This document shows, piece after piece, positions 25,411-35,101 of a stretch of 53,350 nt of DNA. Numbering within the stretch: the stretch's first letter is position 1; every line of letters starts with the position of its first letter. The DNA is from Christensenella sp. UBA6880 (GTDB lineage: Bacteria > Bacillota > Clostridia > Christensenellales > CAG-917). The stretch covers positions 6,182-59,531 of the forward strand of contig DKCG01000006.1 in the NCBI GenBank assembly GCA_002449145.1, given 5' to 3'. Below the pieces are notes generated by a model. The model made no database searches, was not told where the DNA came from, and was given only the letters and a program-made list of their open reading frames with translations. The translations under genes were made by a program, and so were the position numbers.

Positions 25411-26265
25411 TTATTCTTCGTCTTTCAGAGAGTCGATTTCGGCGGTGGATTGACGCTCGCCGATTTTCATATCTTCGAGGGCGTAGGTGCGCACGTCGAA
25501 ACTGCCGTCTTTCAGCATAACCTTTACGCGGGCGGTTTGCTTTATCAAATCGTTGGATTCAACCGTGCCTTCGCCGTCCGGCGTTTTGACCTTGCTTCCC
25601 ACTTTCGGCATAAGTTTGTACGTTTCGGTGTAGTACGCGTTTTCGTATTTTAGGCAGCACATCAATCTTCCGCACACGCCGCTTATCTTTTGCGGATTGA
25701 GGCTCAATCCTTGCACTTTTGCCATCTTTATGGACACTTTTTCAAAGTCGGGAAGATGGGTGGTGCAGCAGCAGGGGCGGCCGCAGGGCGCGAGTGCGCC
25801 GCGCATTTTGGTGTCGTCGCGCTCGTATATCTGACGAAGTTCGATGCGGACTTTGAATATGGACGCAAGCACGCGCACGAGTTCTCTGAAATCCACTCTG
25901 CCTTCGGCGGTGAAGTAGAATATGAGTTTTGTGCGGTCGAAAGTATATTCGGCGTCCACGAGTTTCATATTTATGTTCATTTCCGCCACTTTTTCGCGGA
26001 TGACTTTGAGGGCGTGTTCTTTGTCTTGATTGTTCTTTTCAAGGCGTTTCAAGTCCTCGTCAGTCGCCTTACGGACTACGGGTTTGAGCGGTTGCACGAT
26101 TTCGCTGTCGTCAACTTCCTTGTTTGCGATGGTGCAGGTTGCGTATTCCGGTCCGCGCGCCGTTTCGACGATAACGCCGTCGTTTTCCTCAAAGGTCAAA
26201 CCTTTGGGGTCGAAATAATACACCTTGTTGGTGTTTTTGAATTTTATGCCTACGATTATTGCCAT
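25411..26265 (-). CDS. ricT: PSP1-domain regulator RicT (YaaT)
   Basis: Encodes 284 residues with a PSP1 domain. In Bacillus subtilis RicT forms a complex with RicA and RicF that carries iron-sulfur clusters and guides RNase Y cleavage of mRNAs, affecting sporulation, competence and biofilm. The cysteine groups CGRPCCCTTH and CGRLMCCLKYE, the cluster ligands in RicT, are intact. It follows holB with a ten-base overlap; the tmk-holB-ricT order matches the B. subtilis locus without the small genes between. RicA and RicF are not visible in this window. Confidence 0.92.
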   Translation of the reverse strand: MAIIVGIKFKNTNKVYYFDPKGLTFEENDGVIVETARGPEYATCTIANKEVDDSEIVQPLKPVVRKATDEDLKRLEKNNQDKEHALKVIREKVAEMNINMKLVDAEYTFDRTKLIFYFTAEGRVDFRELVRVLASIFKVRIELRQIYERDDTKMRGALAPCGRPCCCTTHLPDFEKVSIKMAKVQGLSLNPQKISGVCGRLMCCLKYENAYYTETYKLMPKVGSKVKTPDGEGTVESNDLIKQTARVKVMLKDGSFDVRTYALEDMKIGERQSTAEIDSLKDEE

Positions 26266-27230
26266 TTATGTTTTGCCTCCAACATTGAAAAGAGCAAGTC
26301 GTCCACGGTTGCCGTGACGTTGACGTTGAGCGAGAGTTTGCGTCTTGCGACGTTTATCTTGAAAAGAATTTCCGCAAGAGCGCGCTCAGAATAACGTCCG
26401 CTCAAATTTATTATGTCCGATGATAAGTGTTTGGACAACATCAGATTTTGATTTTGTTTGCACACGAGCATATCGCGAAGGATTATGCTCAAAATGTCCA
26501 AAAGTCCGTTCAAATCAGACTCGCTCGTCACGATTCCGTCCACTCTTACGACGTCCGAACTGCGCGCGAGGTTGGTGAGAACGTAAATCGCGCACTTGTA
26601 AAGGTCGGCGTACTTGGGCGAAAGGGCGATTTTGCGCGCTTTGCCGAGTTGACCTTCGCTGCACGCCGCCGCAACGGCGCAAGTGCTTTCGTCTATGCCG
26701 AGCGAGATAAGCGCGTTGTACACGACGTCCTCGTCGAACACGTCCATAGCAATCGTTCTCGCACGCGATTTTATGGTGTCGAGGACGCTCGCTTCGTTTG
26801 CCACGCCCAGAAAAATCGTAACGTCTTTGGGCGGTTCTTCGAGAGTTTTGAGAAGTTTGTTTTGCGCTTGCGCGTTCATTTGGTCCGCGCGGTGTATGAA
26901 GTAGATTTTGTGTCCCGAAAGCGGTTTGACGGACACGGTGTCGAGCATTTGCTCGATGTCGTCAACCTTGATTTTGTCCTTGGTGGAAAAGACGTGATAT
27001 ATGTCGGGGTGGTTGTTGTGAAGCACCTTTCTGCACTCGGAACATTGAAGGCAGGCGTTGCCGTTTTGACAATAAACGCTTGCCGCTACGAGCGTGAAAA
27101 ATTCGTCGACGATTTCGTCGTCGGGGGATACGACCATATACGCGTGTCCGAGTCCCGAAGAAAAATCGTTGCGTATGAGTCCGTACGCACGCGAGGCGCG
27201 CAAGACTTTTTCAAAGGTGATTTCACTCAC
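26256..27230 (-). CDS. holB: DNA polymerase III delta' subunit
   Basis: Encodes 324 residues of the clamp-loader delta' subunit, which helps load the sliding clamp at replication forks. The zinc-module cysteines (CQNGNACLQCSECRKV, about 52-68), the AAA+ core with KIYFIHRADQMNAQAQNKLLKTLEEPP and the sensor-like SRA(R) segment are visible. The P-loop is degenerate, as expected for delta'. It overlaps tmk by four bases at its start and ricT by ten at its end, so the three form one operon. Confidence 0.92.
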   Translation of the reverse strand: MSEITFEKVLRASRAYGLIRNDFSSGLGHAYMVVSPDDEIVDEFFTLVAASVYCQNGNACLQCSECRKVLHNNHPDIYHVFSTKDKIKVDDIEQMLDTVSVKPLSGHKIYFIHRADQMNAQAQNKLLKTLEEPPKDVTIFLGVANEASVLDTIKSRARTIAMDVFDEDVVYNALISLGIDESTCAVAAACSEGQLGKARKIALSPKYADLYKCAIYVLTNLARSSDVVRVDGIVTSESDLNGLLDILSIILRDMLVCKQNQNLMLSKHLSSDIINLSGRYSERALAEILFKINVARRKLSLNVNVTATVDDLLFSMLEAKHKWQ

Positions 27231-27838
27231 TTTATCGCACCTCTTTCTCTAAGCGCCGCTATAATCTTTTGCGACGTCACGTTTTTGTCAAAATCGGGTT
27301 TTATGCGCACGAAACGAGGGTCTGAACCTGCCATTTCTGCATTATATCCCGCGTAAACTCTGTCGTGGAAGTCCGCCGATTCGAGTTCGAGTCTGTCGTC
27401 GGTTATGCGGAAAGTGCGCCACGCCTCGCTCGGCTTCAAGTCGAGAAAAATCGTGACGTCGGGCAAGAGTCCGTCTATTGCCGGCGCGTTAATTTTCTTT
27501 ATGAGGTCAGCGCCCAAACCGCGAGCGTAACCTTGATACGCAACGGAACTGTCCACATATCTGTCGCACACCACGAGTTCGCCTCTTTCGAGTGCGGGTT
27601 TTATTACCTCGCGCACGAGTTGCGCTCTCGACGATGCGTAAAGATACGCTTCGGTGACGCCCGTCATCTCGTCGTTTTCGGGGTTGAGAATGACTTTGCG
27701 GATTTGCTCGCCTATATGGGTGCTGCCCGGCTCGCGCACGTACACGGCGTGCTGGCTTGTGGATTCGAGATATTCTTTGAGAAGCTTGAGTTGCGTGGAT
27801 TTGCCTACGCCTTCGCAACCTTCGAATGATACGAACAT
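27227..27838 (-). CDS. tmk: Thymidylate kinase
   Basis: Encodes a 203-residue kinase that converts dTMP to dTDP for DNA synthesis. The P-loop GCEGVGKST is near residues 7-15, the DRY-type motif CDRYVDSSVAYQGYARGLG is present, and the length is normal. A TATAAT lies upstream near 27869. It heads the tmk-holB-ricT operon. Confidence 0.94.
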   Translation of the reverse strand: MFVSFEGCEGVGKSTQLKLLKEYLESTSQHAVYVREPGSTHIGEQIRKVILNPENDEMTGVTEAYLYASSRAQLVREVIKPALERGELVVCDRYVDSSVAYQGYARGLGADLIKKINAPAIDGLLPDVTIFLDLKPSEAWRTFRITDDRLELESADFHDRVYAGYNAEMAGSDPRFVRIKPDFDKNVTSQKIIAALRERGAIK

Positions 27839-27905
27839 ATTGTCCCTCGTTTTCGTTGATTGAGTTATTATATCACGATTGATTCGTTATGTCCAACGTT
27901 GCGGC

Positions 27906-29369
27906 TCAATCCTCGTTTTCATTGTCTTTTTCATCGCGAAGAATGTAGTAATTCTTATCGGCTTTGATTTCTTTGAGCGAACGGTTGTCGTTGCCGTTTG
28001 AGTTGAAAGAGGAAAGGTGGGGTGTTATACAATTCGTAAGCGATGTGTTGACGACGTAGTTTTCAGAGTTGTGTCTTGCCCAGATTCTTGCGATTTCGTC
28101 TTCGCTCATCGTCAGATAGTTTGCCTGTTCTTTCATTCCCTCGACATCGGAGTCATAGTTGAAAAGTCCCCACGACGAGTGTTTTGCGGCGTGTTTGAAG
28201 TTCCATGTTGTGAAGTTCCAACCGAGACCGCAATAGAGTTCTATAACGCCGTTCCACGCTTGCGCTTCCGTTTGCGAGGACTCTTTTCCCGTCGCTTTCA
28301 CTTTGTCTTTGTGCGAGTCGGGCCATACGTTAAACTCGCCGATAAGGATAGGCACGTTGTATTTTTTGGTCGCCAAATTATTCCATGTAATTTGTTGACC
28401 GTAATAGGCCGCATTTGCAACGCCCGAGCTTGCCCAGTTGTAATGATGATATTGATATATCACGTTTTCCCAACCGTACTTTGCGGGGTTGGGCAGGTCG
28501 AAAGACGTCCAGCAGGATTCAACGCTTATGATATGGTTTTTGTCGACTTCGCGAATCGCCTTGTAAAGTTCGTCGAAATACTCGTGCGTTCTCGAGGTTG
28601 TAGTTTGGTTGCCGTTCTTTTTTATGCCCGGTTCGTTCATAAGGTCGTAAACCGCAACCGTCGGTTCGTTTTTGTAGCGATTTGCAATCGCAATCCAAAT
28701 TTCTTTTGTCTTTGCGCGGCAAATTTCGCCTGTTTCGTCATCTCCCCAGAGTCTGCCGCCGTCGGGATACGCAATATCGCCGGAGTGGTCGTTGCCGTTT
28801 TGTGAGCCGACCGCGCCGTGCATATCGAGTATTGCGTAAAGCGAATACTTTTTGCACATCTCGATTGCCCAGTCGAGGCGCGCGAACTTGCTTTCGTCAA
28901 CGGCGAGTTCGGCATACGGCGTGCGTTCGTATTTGTCGCCGACTTTTTTTATCGGGTTGGTGAGATTCATATAGGTGAAGGGGATACGCACGCAGTTCAA
29001 GCCGAGGTCTTTGATGCGCTTAAAATCGAGTTCGGAGACCCAGTTGTCCTCGTAAACGTCGAGAAGACGATACATACCGTCTTTGCCGAATCTGTTTGCG
29101 AGGTCGAGCATCATATCTATCTGACCGTATGTTTTGCCTATGTCCGTAGGTACGAGCCAACTCTCTTGAACCAGCCAGCCGCCGAGATTCGTGCCGTAAA
29201 GCCCTATTGCTTTGCCGTTTTCGTCTATAATTTTTGCGCCGTCCGCCTTTACGAACGTAACGACGGTGTCGTCGCCATTGTCGTCGCCATTGTCGTTGCA
29301 AGCGACGAGTGCGAACAACGCCGCGAAAATAGCGACTATAAGCAATGCAGAAATAATACGTTTTCTCAT
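27906..29369 (-). CDS. Glycoside hydrolase family 5 lipoprotein
   Basis: Encodes 487 residues. The signal ends at LVAC with Cys24 as lipid site, followed by an Asp/Asn/Gly linker and a catalytic (beta/alpha)8 domain. The acid/base Glu246 is in DLMNEPG and the nucleophile Glu345 in LIGEFNVWP. Other GH5 marks are the early GTNLGGWL and LDMHGAVGSQNG. Members cleave beta-glucans, mannans or related glycans; the substrate is not evident. It would act on the outer membrane face. It is a single gene with its own promoter. Confidence 0.88.
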   Translation of the reverse strand: MRKRIISALLIVAIFAALFALVACNDNGDDNGDDTVVTFVKADGAKIIDENGKAIGLYGTNLGGWLVQESWLVPTDIGKTYGQIDMMLDLANRFGKDGMYRLLDVYEDNWVSELDFKRIKDLGLNCVRIPFTYMNLTNPIKKVGDKYERTPYAELAVDESKFARLDWAIEMCKKYSLYAILDMHGAVGSQNGNDHSGDIAYPDGGRLWGDDETGEICRAKTKEIWIAIANRYKNEPTVAVYDLMNEPGIKKNGNQTTTSRTHEYFDELYKAIREVDKNHIISVESCWTSFDLPNPAKYGWENVIYQYHHYNWASSGVANAAYYGQQITWNNLATKKYNVPILIGEFNVWPDSHKDKVKATGKESSQTEAQAWNGVIELYCGLGWNFTTWNFKHAAKHSSWGLFNYDSDVEGMKEQANYLTMSEDEIARIWARHNSENYVVNTSLTNCITPHLSSFNSNGNDNRSLKEIKADKNYYILRDEKDNENED

Positions 29370-29400
29370 AATTTTACCCCTATATGAGTGTGATATATCG

Positions 29401-29429
29401 ATTATATCAATTTTTCAAGCCTTATTCAA
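29401..29429 (-). promoter_or_regulatory. Promoter of the GH5 gene
   Basis: On the minus strand TTGAAT (29429-29424) and TATAAT (29406-29401) with a 17-base spacer. No clear cre-type operator was seen. Confidence 0.72.
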
Positions 29430-29531
29430 TAGCAATCGTCGCAAAACTTTCAAAATTGCGAATATTGTGCATATCGCCGAAAAATCGAGCCGCATATACG
29501 GCGCAAGAGCGGTTCGAGTTTGCGCTCGCGC

Positions 29532-29560
29532 TTGACAATGTTCCGTTATGGTATTAAACT
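29532..29560 (+). promoter_or_regulatory. Promoter of leuS
   Basis: TTGACA at 29532-29537 and TAAACT at 29555-29560 with a 17-base spacer. There is no room for a T-box leader between it and leuS at 29597. Confidence 0.65.
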
Positions 29561-29596
29561 AAATATTATTATTTTTTGTAGAGGTAACTCGCGCTT

Positions 29597-32017
29597 ATGG
29601 ACTATAAGCAAATAGAAAGCAAATGGCAAAAGATTTGGGCGGACACCGGGCTTTACAAGTTCGACCGTTCAAGAGTAGACAAAAAGTATTATTGTCTCGA
29701 GATGTTTTCCTATCCTTCGGGGGCGAAACTTCATGCGGGACATTGGTACAACTACGGACCTGCCGACACGTTCGCGCGCTTCAAGCGTATGCAAGGCTAC
29801 GAGGTTTTCCAACCGATGGGATTCGACGCGTTCGGATTGCCTGCCGAAAACTACGCCATAAAGACGGGCATTCACCCCGAGGAAAGCACGCTTAAAAACA
29901 TAGCCACGATGGAAAGACAACTCAAGCGTATCGGCGCAATGTACGATTGGGACTACGAAATCAAAACCTGTATGCCCGACTACTACAAGTGGACGCAATG
30001 GATGTTCCTTCAACTCTACAAAAAAGGACTCGCATACCGCAAGGAAGCACCCGTAAACTGGTGCCCGTCCTGCAACACCGTGCTTGCCAACGAACAAGCG
30101 CAAGGCGGCGTTTGCGAAAGATGCGGAAGTCAGGTCACGCATAAAAATCTCAATCAATGGTTCTTCAAAATCACCGCGTACGCCGACGAATTGCTCGATT
30201 GTCTCGACAAACTCGATTGGCCCGAAAAGACCAAACTTATGCAAAAGAACTGGATTGGCAGAAGTTACGGCGGCGAAGTCGAATTTCAAGTCAAAGACAG
30301 CGACGTCAAATTCAAAGTGTTCACGACGAGAGCGGACACGATATTCGGCGTAACCTACGTCGTTCTCGCGCCCGAAAGTCCGCTCGTGGATTTGGTCGTT
30401 AAAGACGAACAAAGGGCGGCGGTCGAAGAATATAAGGAAAAGAGTGCGAAAGCCACCGAAATTGACCGTATGTCATCCACAAGAGAGAAGACGGGCGTAC
30501 CCACCGGCTCTTACGCAATCAATCCCGTCAACGGCGAAGAAGTGCCTATTTTGGTTGCCGACTACGTTATCGCAAGTTACGGCACGGGCGCGGTTATGGG
30601 CGTTGCCGCTCACGACGAGCGCGACTTCGTGTTTGCTCAAAAACTCGGACTTCCCGTAAAGAGAGTTATCAAGAGCAAGGACGGCTCAAACGACGCCCTT
30701 CCGTTCTGCGAATACGGCGTGCTTTGCAACAGCGGCGAGTTCGACGGTATGACGAGCGAAGAAGGCAAACTCGCAATCCTCAAAAAACTCGAAAAAGAAG
30801 GCAAGGGCGGTCTGAAAACCAACTATCGTTTGCGCGACTGGCTCGTAAGCCGTCAACGCTACTGGGGCGCGCCTATCCCCATTATTCACTGCGACCACTG
30901 CGGCGACGTTCCCGTTCCCGAAAAAGATTTGCCCGTGCGCCTTCCGCTGGGCGTAAACTTTACGCCCGACGGCGAATCGCCCCTCAAAAAGTGCGACGAA
31001 TTTATCAACACCGTATGCCCCGTTTGCGGACGCCCCGCAAAACGCGACGCTGACACGCTCGACACGTTTGTGTGTTCGAGTTGGTATTATCTCAGATACG
31101 CCGACCCAAAAAACGAAAAAGCGCCGTTCGACAGCGAGTGGATAAACAAAATGCTTCCCGTGGACAAATACATCGGCGGTGCGGAACACGCCTGTATGCA
31201 CCTCTTGTATTCGCGTTTCTTCACCAAAGCGTTGAGAGATATGGGCTATCTCAACTTCGACGAACCCTTCCTTTCTCTCGTTCACCAAGGCACGATACTG
31301 GGTCCCGACGGCAACAAGATGTCCAAATCCAAGGGCAACGTCGTATCGCCCGACGACTCGATTGCAAAGTACGGCGCGGACATTTTCAGAGTGTATCTTA
31401 TGTTCGGCTTCAACTACGTCGAGGGCGGTCCGTGGAACGACAACGGACTCGAATCCATCAGTCGTTTCTTCGACAGAGTGGAACGTATCGTCAAAAAGTG
31501 TTATGAAGTCAACTTTGACGACGCGCCTCTTTCAAAGGCAGAAAAGGAACTCAACCGCGTGCGCAACAACACGATAAAGTGCGTCACCAACGACCTCGGC
31601 GTATTTTCGTTCAACACGGCGGTTGCAAGACTTATGGAATTTGTCAACGCGATGTACAACTACGAAGTGAACGTGGCAAAGAAGAACGCCATCTACAAGG
31701 ATTGCGCAAAAGACCTCGTGCTTTTGCTTGCGCCGTTCGCGCCGCATTTCTGCGAGGAACTTTGGGAAATGCTCGGACAAAAGTACAGCGTTTTCAATCA
31801 ATCCTACCCGACGTTCGACCCTGCCGCAATGGTGCTCGACGAGGTTGAACTCGCCGTTCAAATCAACTCGAAGATGAGAGCAAAGGTCACCGTTTCGTCC
31901 TCGGCAAGCAAGGACGAAATCGAAAAAGCGGCACTCGAAGCGGTCAAGGACCAACTTTCGGGCGCACCCAAAAAGATTATCGTCGTTCCGAACAGACTTG
32001 TGAACATAATCGCATAA
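29597..32017 (+). CDS. leuS: Leucyl-tRNA synthetase
   Basis: Encodes an 806-residue class Ia synthetase. The HIGH-type motif appears as LHAGHWYNY near residue 40, KMSKSKGN near 576, and the CP1 editing domain (about 220-420) contains the threonine-rich STREKTGVPTG and GTGAVMGVAAHDERD blocks. A zinc-binding cysteine module (CPSCNTV..CERCGS) is present. Length is typical for bacteria. It is followed by serS after 88 bases. Confidence 0.97.
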   Translation: MDYKQIESKWQKIWADTGLYKFDRSRVDKKYYCLEMFSYPSGAKLHAGHWYNYGPADTFARFKRMQGYEVFQPMGFDAFGLPAENYAIKTGIHPEESTLKNIATMERQLKRIGAMYDWDYEIKTCMPDYYKWTQWMFLQLYKKGLAYRKEAPVNWCPSCNTVLANEQAQGGVCERCGSQVTHKNLNQWFFKITAYADELLDCLDKLDWPEKTKLMQKNWIGRSYGGEVEFQVKDSDVKFKVFTTRADTIFGVTYVVLAPESPLVDLVVKDEQRAAVEEYKEKSAKATEIDRMSSTREKTGVPTGSYAINPVNGEEVPILVADYVIASYGTGAVMGVAAHDERDFVFAQKLGLPVKRVIKSKDGSNDALPFCEYGVLCNSGEFDGMTSEEGKLAILKKLEKEGKGGLKTNYRLRDWLVSRQRYWGAPIPIIHCDHCGDVPVPEKDLPVRLPLGVNFTPDGESPLKKCDEFINTVCPVCGRPAKRDADTLDTFVCSSWYYLRYADPKNEKAPFDSEWINKMLPVDKYIGGAEHACMHLLYSRFFTKALRDMGYLNFDEPFLSLVHQGTILGPDGNKMSKSKGNVVSPDDSIAKYGADIFRVYLMFGFNYVEGGPWNDNGLESISRFFDRVERIVKKCYEVNFDDAPLSKAEKELNRVRNNTIKCVTNDLGVFSFNTAVARLMEFVNAMYNYEVNVAKKNAIYKDCAKDLVLLLAPFAPHFCEELWEMLGQKYSVFNQSYPTFDPAAMVLDEVELAVQINSKMRAKVTVSSSASKDEIEKAALEAVKDQLSGAPKKIIVVPNRLVNIIA

Positions 32018-32105
32018 CAAAGGCTTTAGCGCGCGAATTTGAAACATAAAAGCGCGTTTTGCAAATAAAATCATAAAAACAATATCGACATCAGAGGAAA
32101 ATACT

Positions 32106-33389
32106 ATGTTGGATTTGGCAAGAATCAGAAACAATCCGCAAGAGGTGGTTGACGCCCTTGCAAAGAAAGGTTACGCCGCGGACTTTTCCCAAATCATCGA
32201 ATGGGACGACGAAAGAAAAGCGACCATAACCCGAATCGAACAACTCAAAGCGCAAAAAAACAAAGTTTCGGCGCAAATCCCCGTTCTCAAAAAAGCGGGT
32301 CAACCCGTCGAGGCGATATTTGACGAAATGAGAAAACTCGGCGACGAAATCGCAGAGGGCGACGCAAAGATAAACGACCTCGTTGCAAAAATCAACGACG
32401 CGCTTGCTTGTATGCCCAACATTCCCGATCCCGATCTTCTTCCCGGCGAAAAGGAAAACAACAAGGTCATCAAAATCGTCGGCGAACAGCCCAAATTCGA
32501 TTTTCCGCTCAAAAATCACGTCGACATTTGCACCGATCTCGGTATGATCGACTACGAAAGAGGCGTAAAACTTTCGGGCAACGGTTTTTGGATTTACAGA
32601 GGCTTGGGCGCAAGGCTCGAATGGGCGTTGCTCAACTATTTTGTTGACGAACACCTTAAAGACGGCTACGAGTTTATCCTTCCGCCTTATCAACTCGGAT
32701 ACAACTGCGGCTTCGGCGCGGGTCAATTCCCGAAATTCAGCGACGAGGTGTACTGGCTCGACGTCGATGCGGACAGAAAGCGCAACCGCTTTATGCTTCC
32801 CACCGCGGAAACCGCACTCGTAAATATGTACGCGGGCGAAATTATCGACGAAAGCAAGTTGCCTATGAAGTTCTTTGCATACTCGCCTTGTTTCAGAAAA
32901 GAGGCGGGCAGCGCAAGAGCGGAAGAGAGAGGTATGATAAGAGGTCACCAATTCAACAAAGTCGAAATGGTGCAATACGCTCACCCCGACCACAGCAAAG
33001 AGGCTTTTGAAGAACTCGTCGAAAAGGCTTCCAGACTCGTCGAGCAACTCGGCTTGCATTTTAGAGTCAGCAAACTCGCGGCAGGGGATTGCTCTGCTTC
33101 TATGGCGAGAACTTACGACGTCGAACTTTGGATTCCGTCTATGGGCATTTACAAGGAATGTTCTTCCGTATCCAATGCAAACGACTATCAGGCACGCCGC
33201 AACAACACTCGTTTCCGCGATTCCGAAACGGGCAAACCGCGCTTCGTACACACTCTCAACGGCAGCGGTCTTGCAACGTCGAGACTTATTCCCGCAATCG
33301 TCGAGCAATTCCAAAACGCAGACGGCAGCGTAACAATTCCCGAGGTGCTTCGCAAGTATATGGGCGGAATGGAAAAAATAACCAAATAA
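32106..33389 (+). CDS. serS: Seryl-tRNA synthetase
   Basis: Encodes a 427-residue class IIa enzyme charging tRNA-Ser. The N-terminal coiled-coil arm (about 35-105), the motif 2 region FRKEAGSARAEERGMIRGHQF and the motif 3 region NGSGLATSRLIPAIVEQFQ are complete. An AGAGGAAA ribosome binding site precedes the ATG. A rho-independent terminator follows the stop. Confidence 0.97.
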   Translation: MLDLARIRNNPQEVVDALAKKGYAADFSQIIEWDDERKATITRIEQLKAQKNKVSAQIPVLKKAGQPVEAIFDEMRKLGDEIAEGDAKINDLVAKINDALACMPNIPDPDLLPGEKENNKVIKIVGEQPKFDFPLKNHVDICTDLGMIDYERGVKLSGNGFWIYRGLGARLEWALLNYFVDEHLKDGYEFILPPYQLGYNCGFGAGQFPKFSDEVYWLDVDADRKRNRFMLPTAETALVNMYAGEIIDESKLPMKFFAYSPCFRKEAGSARAEERGMIRGHQFNKVEMVQYAHPDHSKEAFEELVEKASRLVEQLGLHFRVSKLAAGDCSASMARTYDVELWIPSMGIYKECSSVSNANDYQARRNNTRFRDSETGKPRFVHTLNGSGLATSRLIPAIVEQFQNADGSVTIPEVLRKYMGGMEKITK

Positions 33390-33401
33390 TCACGGTTTTT
33401 T

Positions 33402-33430
33402 AGGCAAAGCACAGCCGCGCTTTGCCTTTT
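33402..33430 (+). terminator. Terminator after serS
   Basis: AGGCAAAGC (33402-33410) pairs with GCTTTGCCT (33419-33427), followed by TTTTAAT. It ends 41 bases after the serS stop. Confidence 0.85.
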
Positions 33431-33469
33431 AATCTATAAAAAGCAACAAAAAAAGGAAAAGAGGAAATT

Positions 33470-34792
33470 ATGAGAGACGAACTCAAAAAGTACGGTGACG
33501 AAGCCTATGAAATGGTAAAACACGCCGCAAACAAAATAGGACCTCGCCTTCCCGGCTCGGACAACGAAAAGAAGTACCACGAGTATATGTCGGACAAACT
33601 CAAAGAAATCGGACTCAACCCCGTCACCGAAAGTTTCGTTTTTGCGCCCCATTCGTCCATAGGCGGTTTGCCTTACGCAGGTTGGGCAGGCATAATCGGT
33701 TGTATTCTCACTGTTATAGCGACGATGCTTGCGCATATCTCGACTTATGCGGGACTTGCAACCCATTTCGTATGCACGGTGTATATGGCGTTCGTGTGGA
33801 TTTGGCTTTTCGTCAGCGTGTTCAAGTATCGCACTTGCTTCGACTGGTGCTTTAAGCACAAAGTGTCGCACAACACTTATGCGGAACTTCTTCCCGAAGA
33901 CGGCAAATACGACTATACGATTTTCCTTTCGGGTCACACCGACACCAGTTGGACGCTCAAACTCAGCGCGTCGCAAAACAAACTCGGTTTCGTCGGCGTT
34001 GTGCTTCGCTTGGGTATCGGCGCGATTGCGGTCGGCGTCGTGACGATAATGAGCGTCGTCGCTCTCATTCTCATAATGATATTGCAATACGGCTCTGTCG
34101 ATTCGATGGGCGTTGAGGCGTATATGAACGCCGTCAAAGCGTACGATGTTCTTTCGCAAATCATTTTGTATTCGTCGCCCGTCACCGTCGTTTGCGCTTT
34201 CTTGCTCACGATGTACAACGAAAAGACGGAAGCAATCGCGTCCCCCGGCGCAATGGACAACGCAACCGGCGTTTCCATCGCATATCAAGTCTTAAAATAT
34301 TACAAGGAAAATCCCGACAAAATGCCCAAAAACTGCCGCATCGTCGATTTCAATGTCGGTGCGGAAGAATCCGGACTTCGCGGCTCGATTGCATTCACTC
34401 GCAAGCATAAAGACGACGGTATGCTCGACAATGCCTACCACATCAACATCGACTCTATCGCAGATCACGATTATTTTGCGGTTATCAACGGCGACAGTTG
34501 GCTTTGCCCTCACTTCGACAAGGATTTAGAACGTATGTTCAAAGAGTCTATGAGGGAAGCGGGCATCGAAAAACCCGGCGACTTTGCAAACCCCGTCGGC
34601 GGTTGCGATTCCACGCCTTTCCAAAAAGCAGGCGTAAAATCCATCACTTTTGCCGCGCAAAATCCCGTTATGAGCGATTATTATCACACTTATCGCGACG
34701 TACCCGAGCGTTTCTCGCCCGAGACGGTGGGATTGGGGTTGGACGTGGTGTTGCGCGTCATTTCCAAAATCGACCAAGAGCGCACTAAATAA
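33470..34792 (+). CDS. M28-type zinc peptidase with inserted membrane segments
   Basis: Encodes 440 residues. Metal-binding blocks of the M28 aminopeptidase family are in order: SGHTDT (about 153-158), GAMDNATG (256-263), AEESGLRGS (about 293-301), NIDSIADHD and the late YHTYRDVPERFS. Two pairs of hydrophobic helices interrupt the fold, about 68-117 and 178-246, so the enzyme should be an integral membrane protein. Exopeptidase activity is likely, but the substrate is unknown. The last codons form the left arm of a nested palindrome. Confidence 0.83.
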   Translation: MRDELKKYGDEAYEMVKHAANKIGPRLPGSDNEKKYHEYMSDKLKEIGLNPVTESFVFAPHSSIGGLPYAGWAGIIGCILTVIATMLAHISTYAGLATHFVCTVYMAFVWIWLFVSVFKYRTCFDWCFKHKVSHNTYAELLPEDGKYDYTIFLSGHTDTSWTLKLSASQNKLGFVGVVLRLGIGAIAVGVVTIMSVVALILIMILQYGSVDSMGVEAYMNAVKAYDVLSQIILYSSPVTVVCAFLLTMYNEKTEAIASPGAMDNATGVSIAYQVLKYYKENPDKMPKNCRIVDFNVGAEESGLRGSIAFTRKHKDDGMLDNAYHINIDSIADHDYFAVINGDSWLCPHFDKDLERMFKESMREAGIEKPGDFANPVGGCDSTPFQKAGVKSITFAAQNPVMSDYYHTYRDVPERFSPETVGLGLDVVLRVISKIDQERTK

Positions 34793-34902
34793 ACAAATAA
34801 CTGCGGCAACGCCCATCGTCTGTCAACTCATTTACTATCAGTAAATTAGGGTTGCCATTCGATGGGCGTTTTCTTGTTCTTTATTCATTTATTGCGCTCT
34901 TG
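34775..34902 (+). repeat. Nested palindrome element reaching into a coding end (copy 5)
   Basis: The left arm CAAGAGCGCACTAAAT (34775-34790) lies inside the last five codons of the M28 gene and pairs with 34887-34902 with one mismatch. Type-1 spacers, an inner stem AACGCCCATCG (34808-34818) with 34860-34870 and a TTTAC/GTAAA loop are present. Confidence 0.82.
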
Positions 34903-34907
34903 TCAAG

Positions 34908-35101
34908 AGTTGTAAGCGAATAACTTTGTCAGTGTCACCCGCCCGACAACTCACGTACGGTTTGTACGCTAGGGTTGCCAACTCGTGGCGCTTTCGCATT
35001 ATGCATTTATTTGGCGCGACTTTCCATAGTTAAATTAAACAAATAACTGCGGCAACGCCCATCGTCTGTCAACTCATTTACTATCAGTAAATTAGGGTTG
35101 C
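34908..35101 (+). repeat. Decayed and truncated copies of the palindrome element
   Basis: 34911-35020 is a degenerate copy with mixed spacers (GCGAATAACTTTGTCAG left, TTTCGCATTATGCAT right). 35037-35101 repeats 34791-34855 exactly for 65 bases and then stops, giving a left half without a right half where dispersed repeat R2 begins. Confidence 0.75.
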
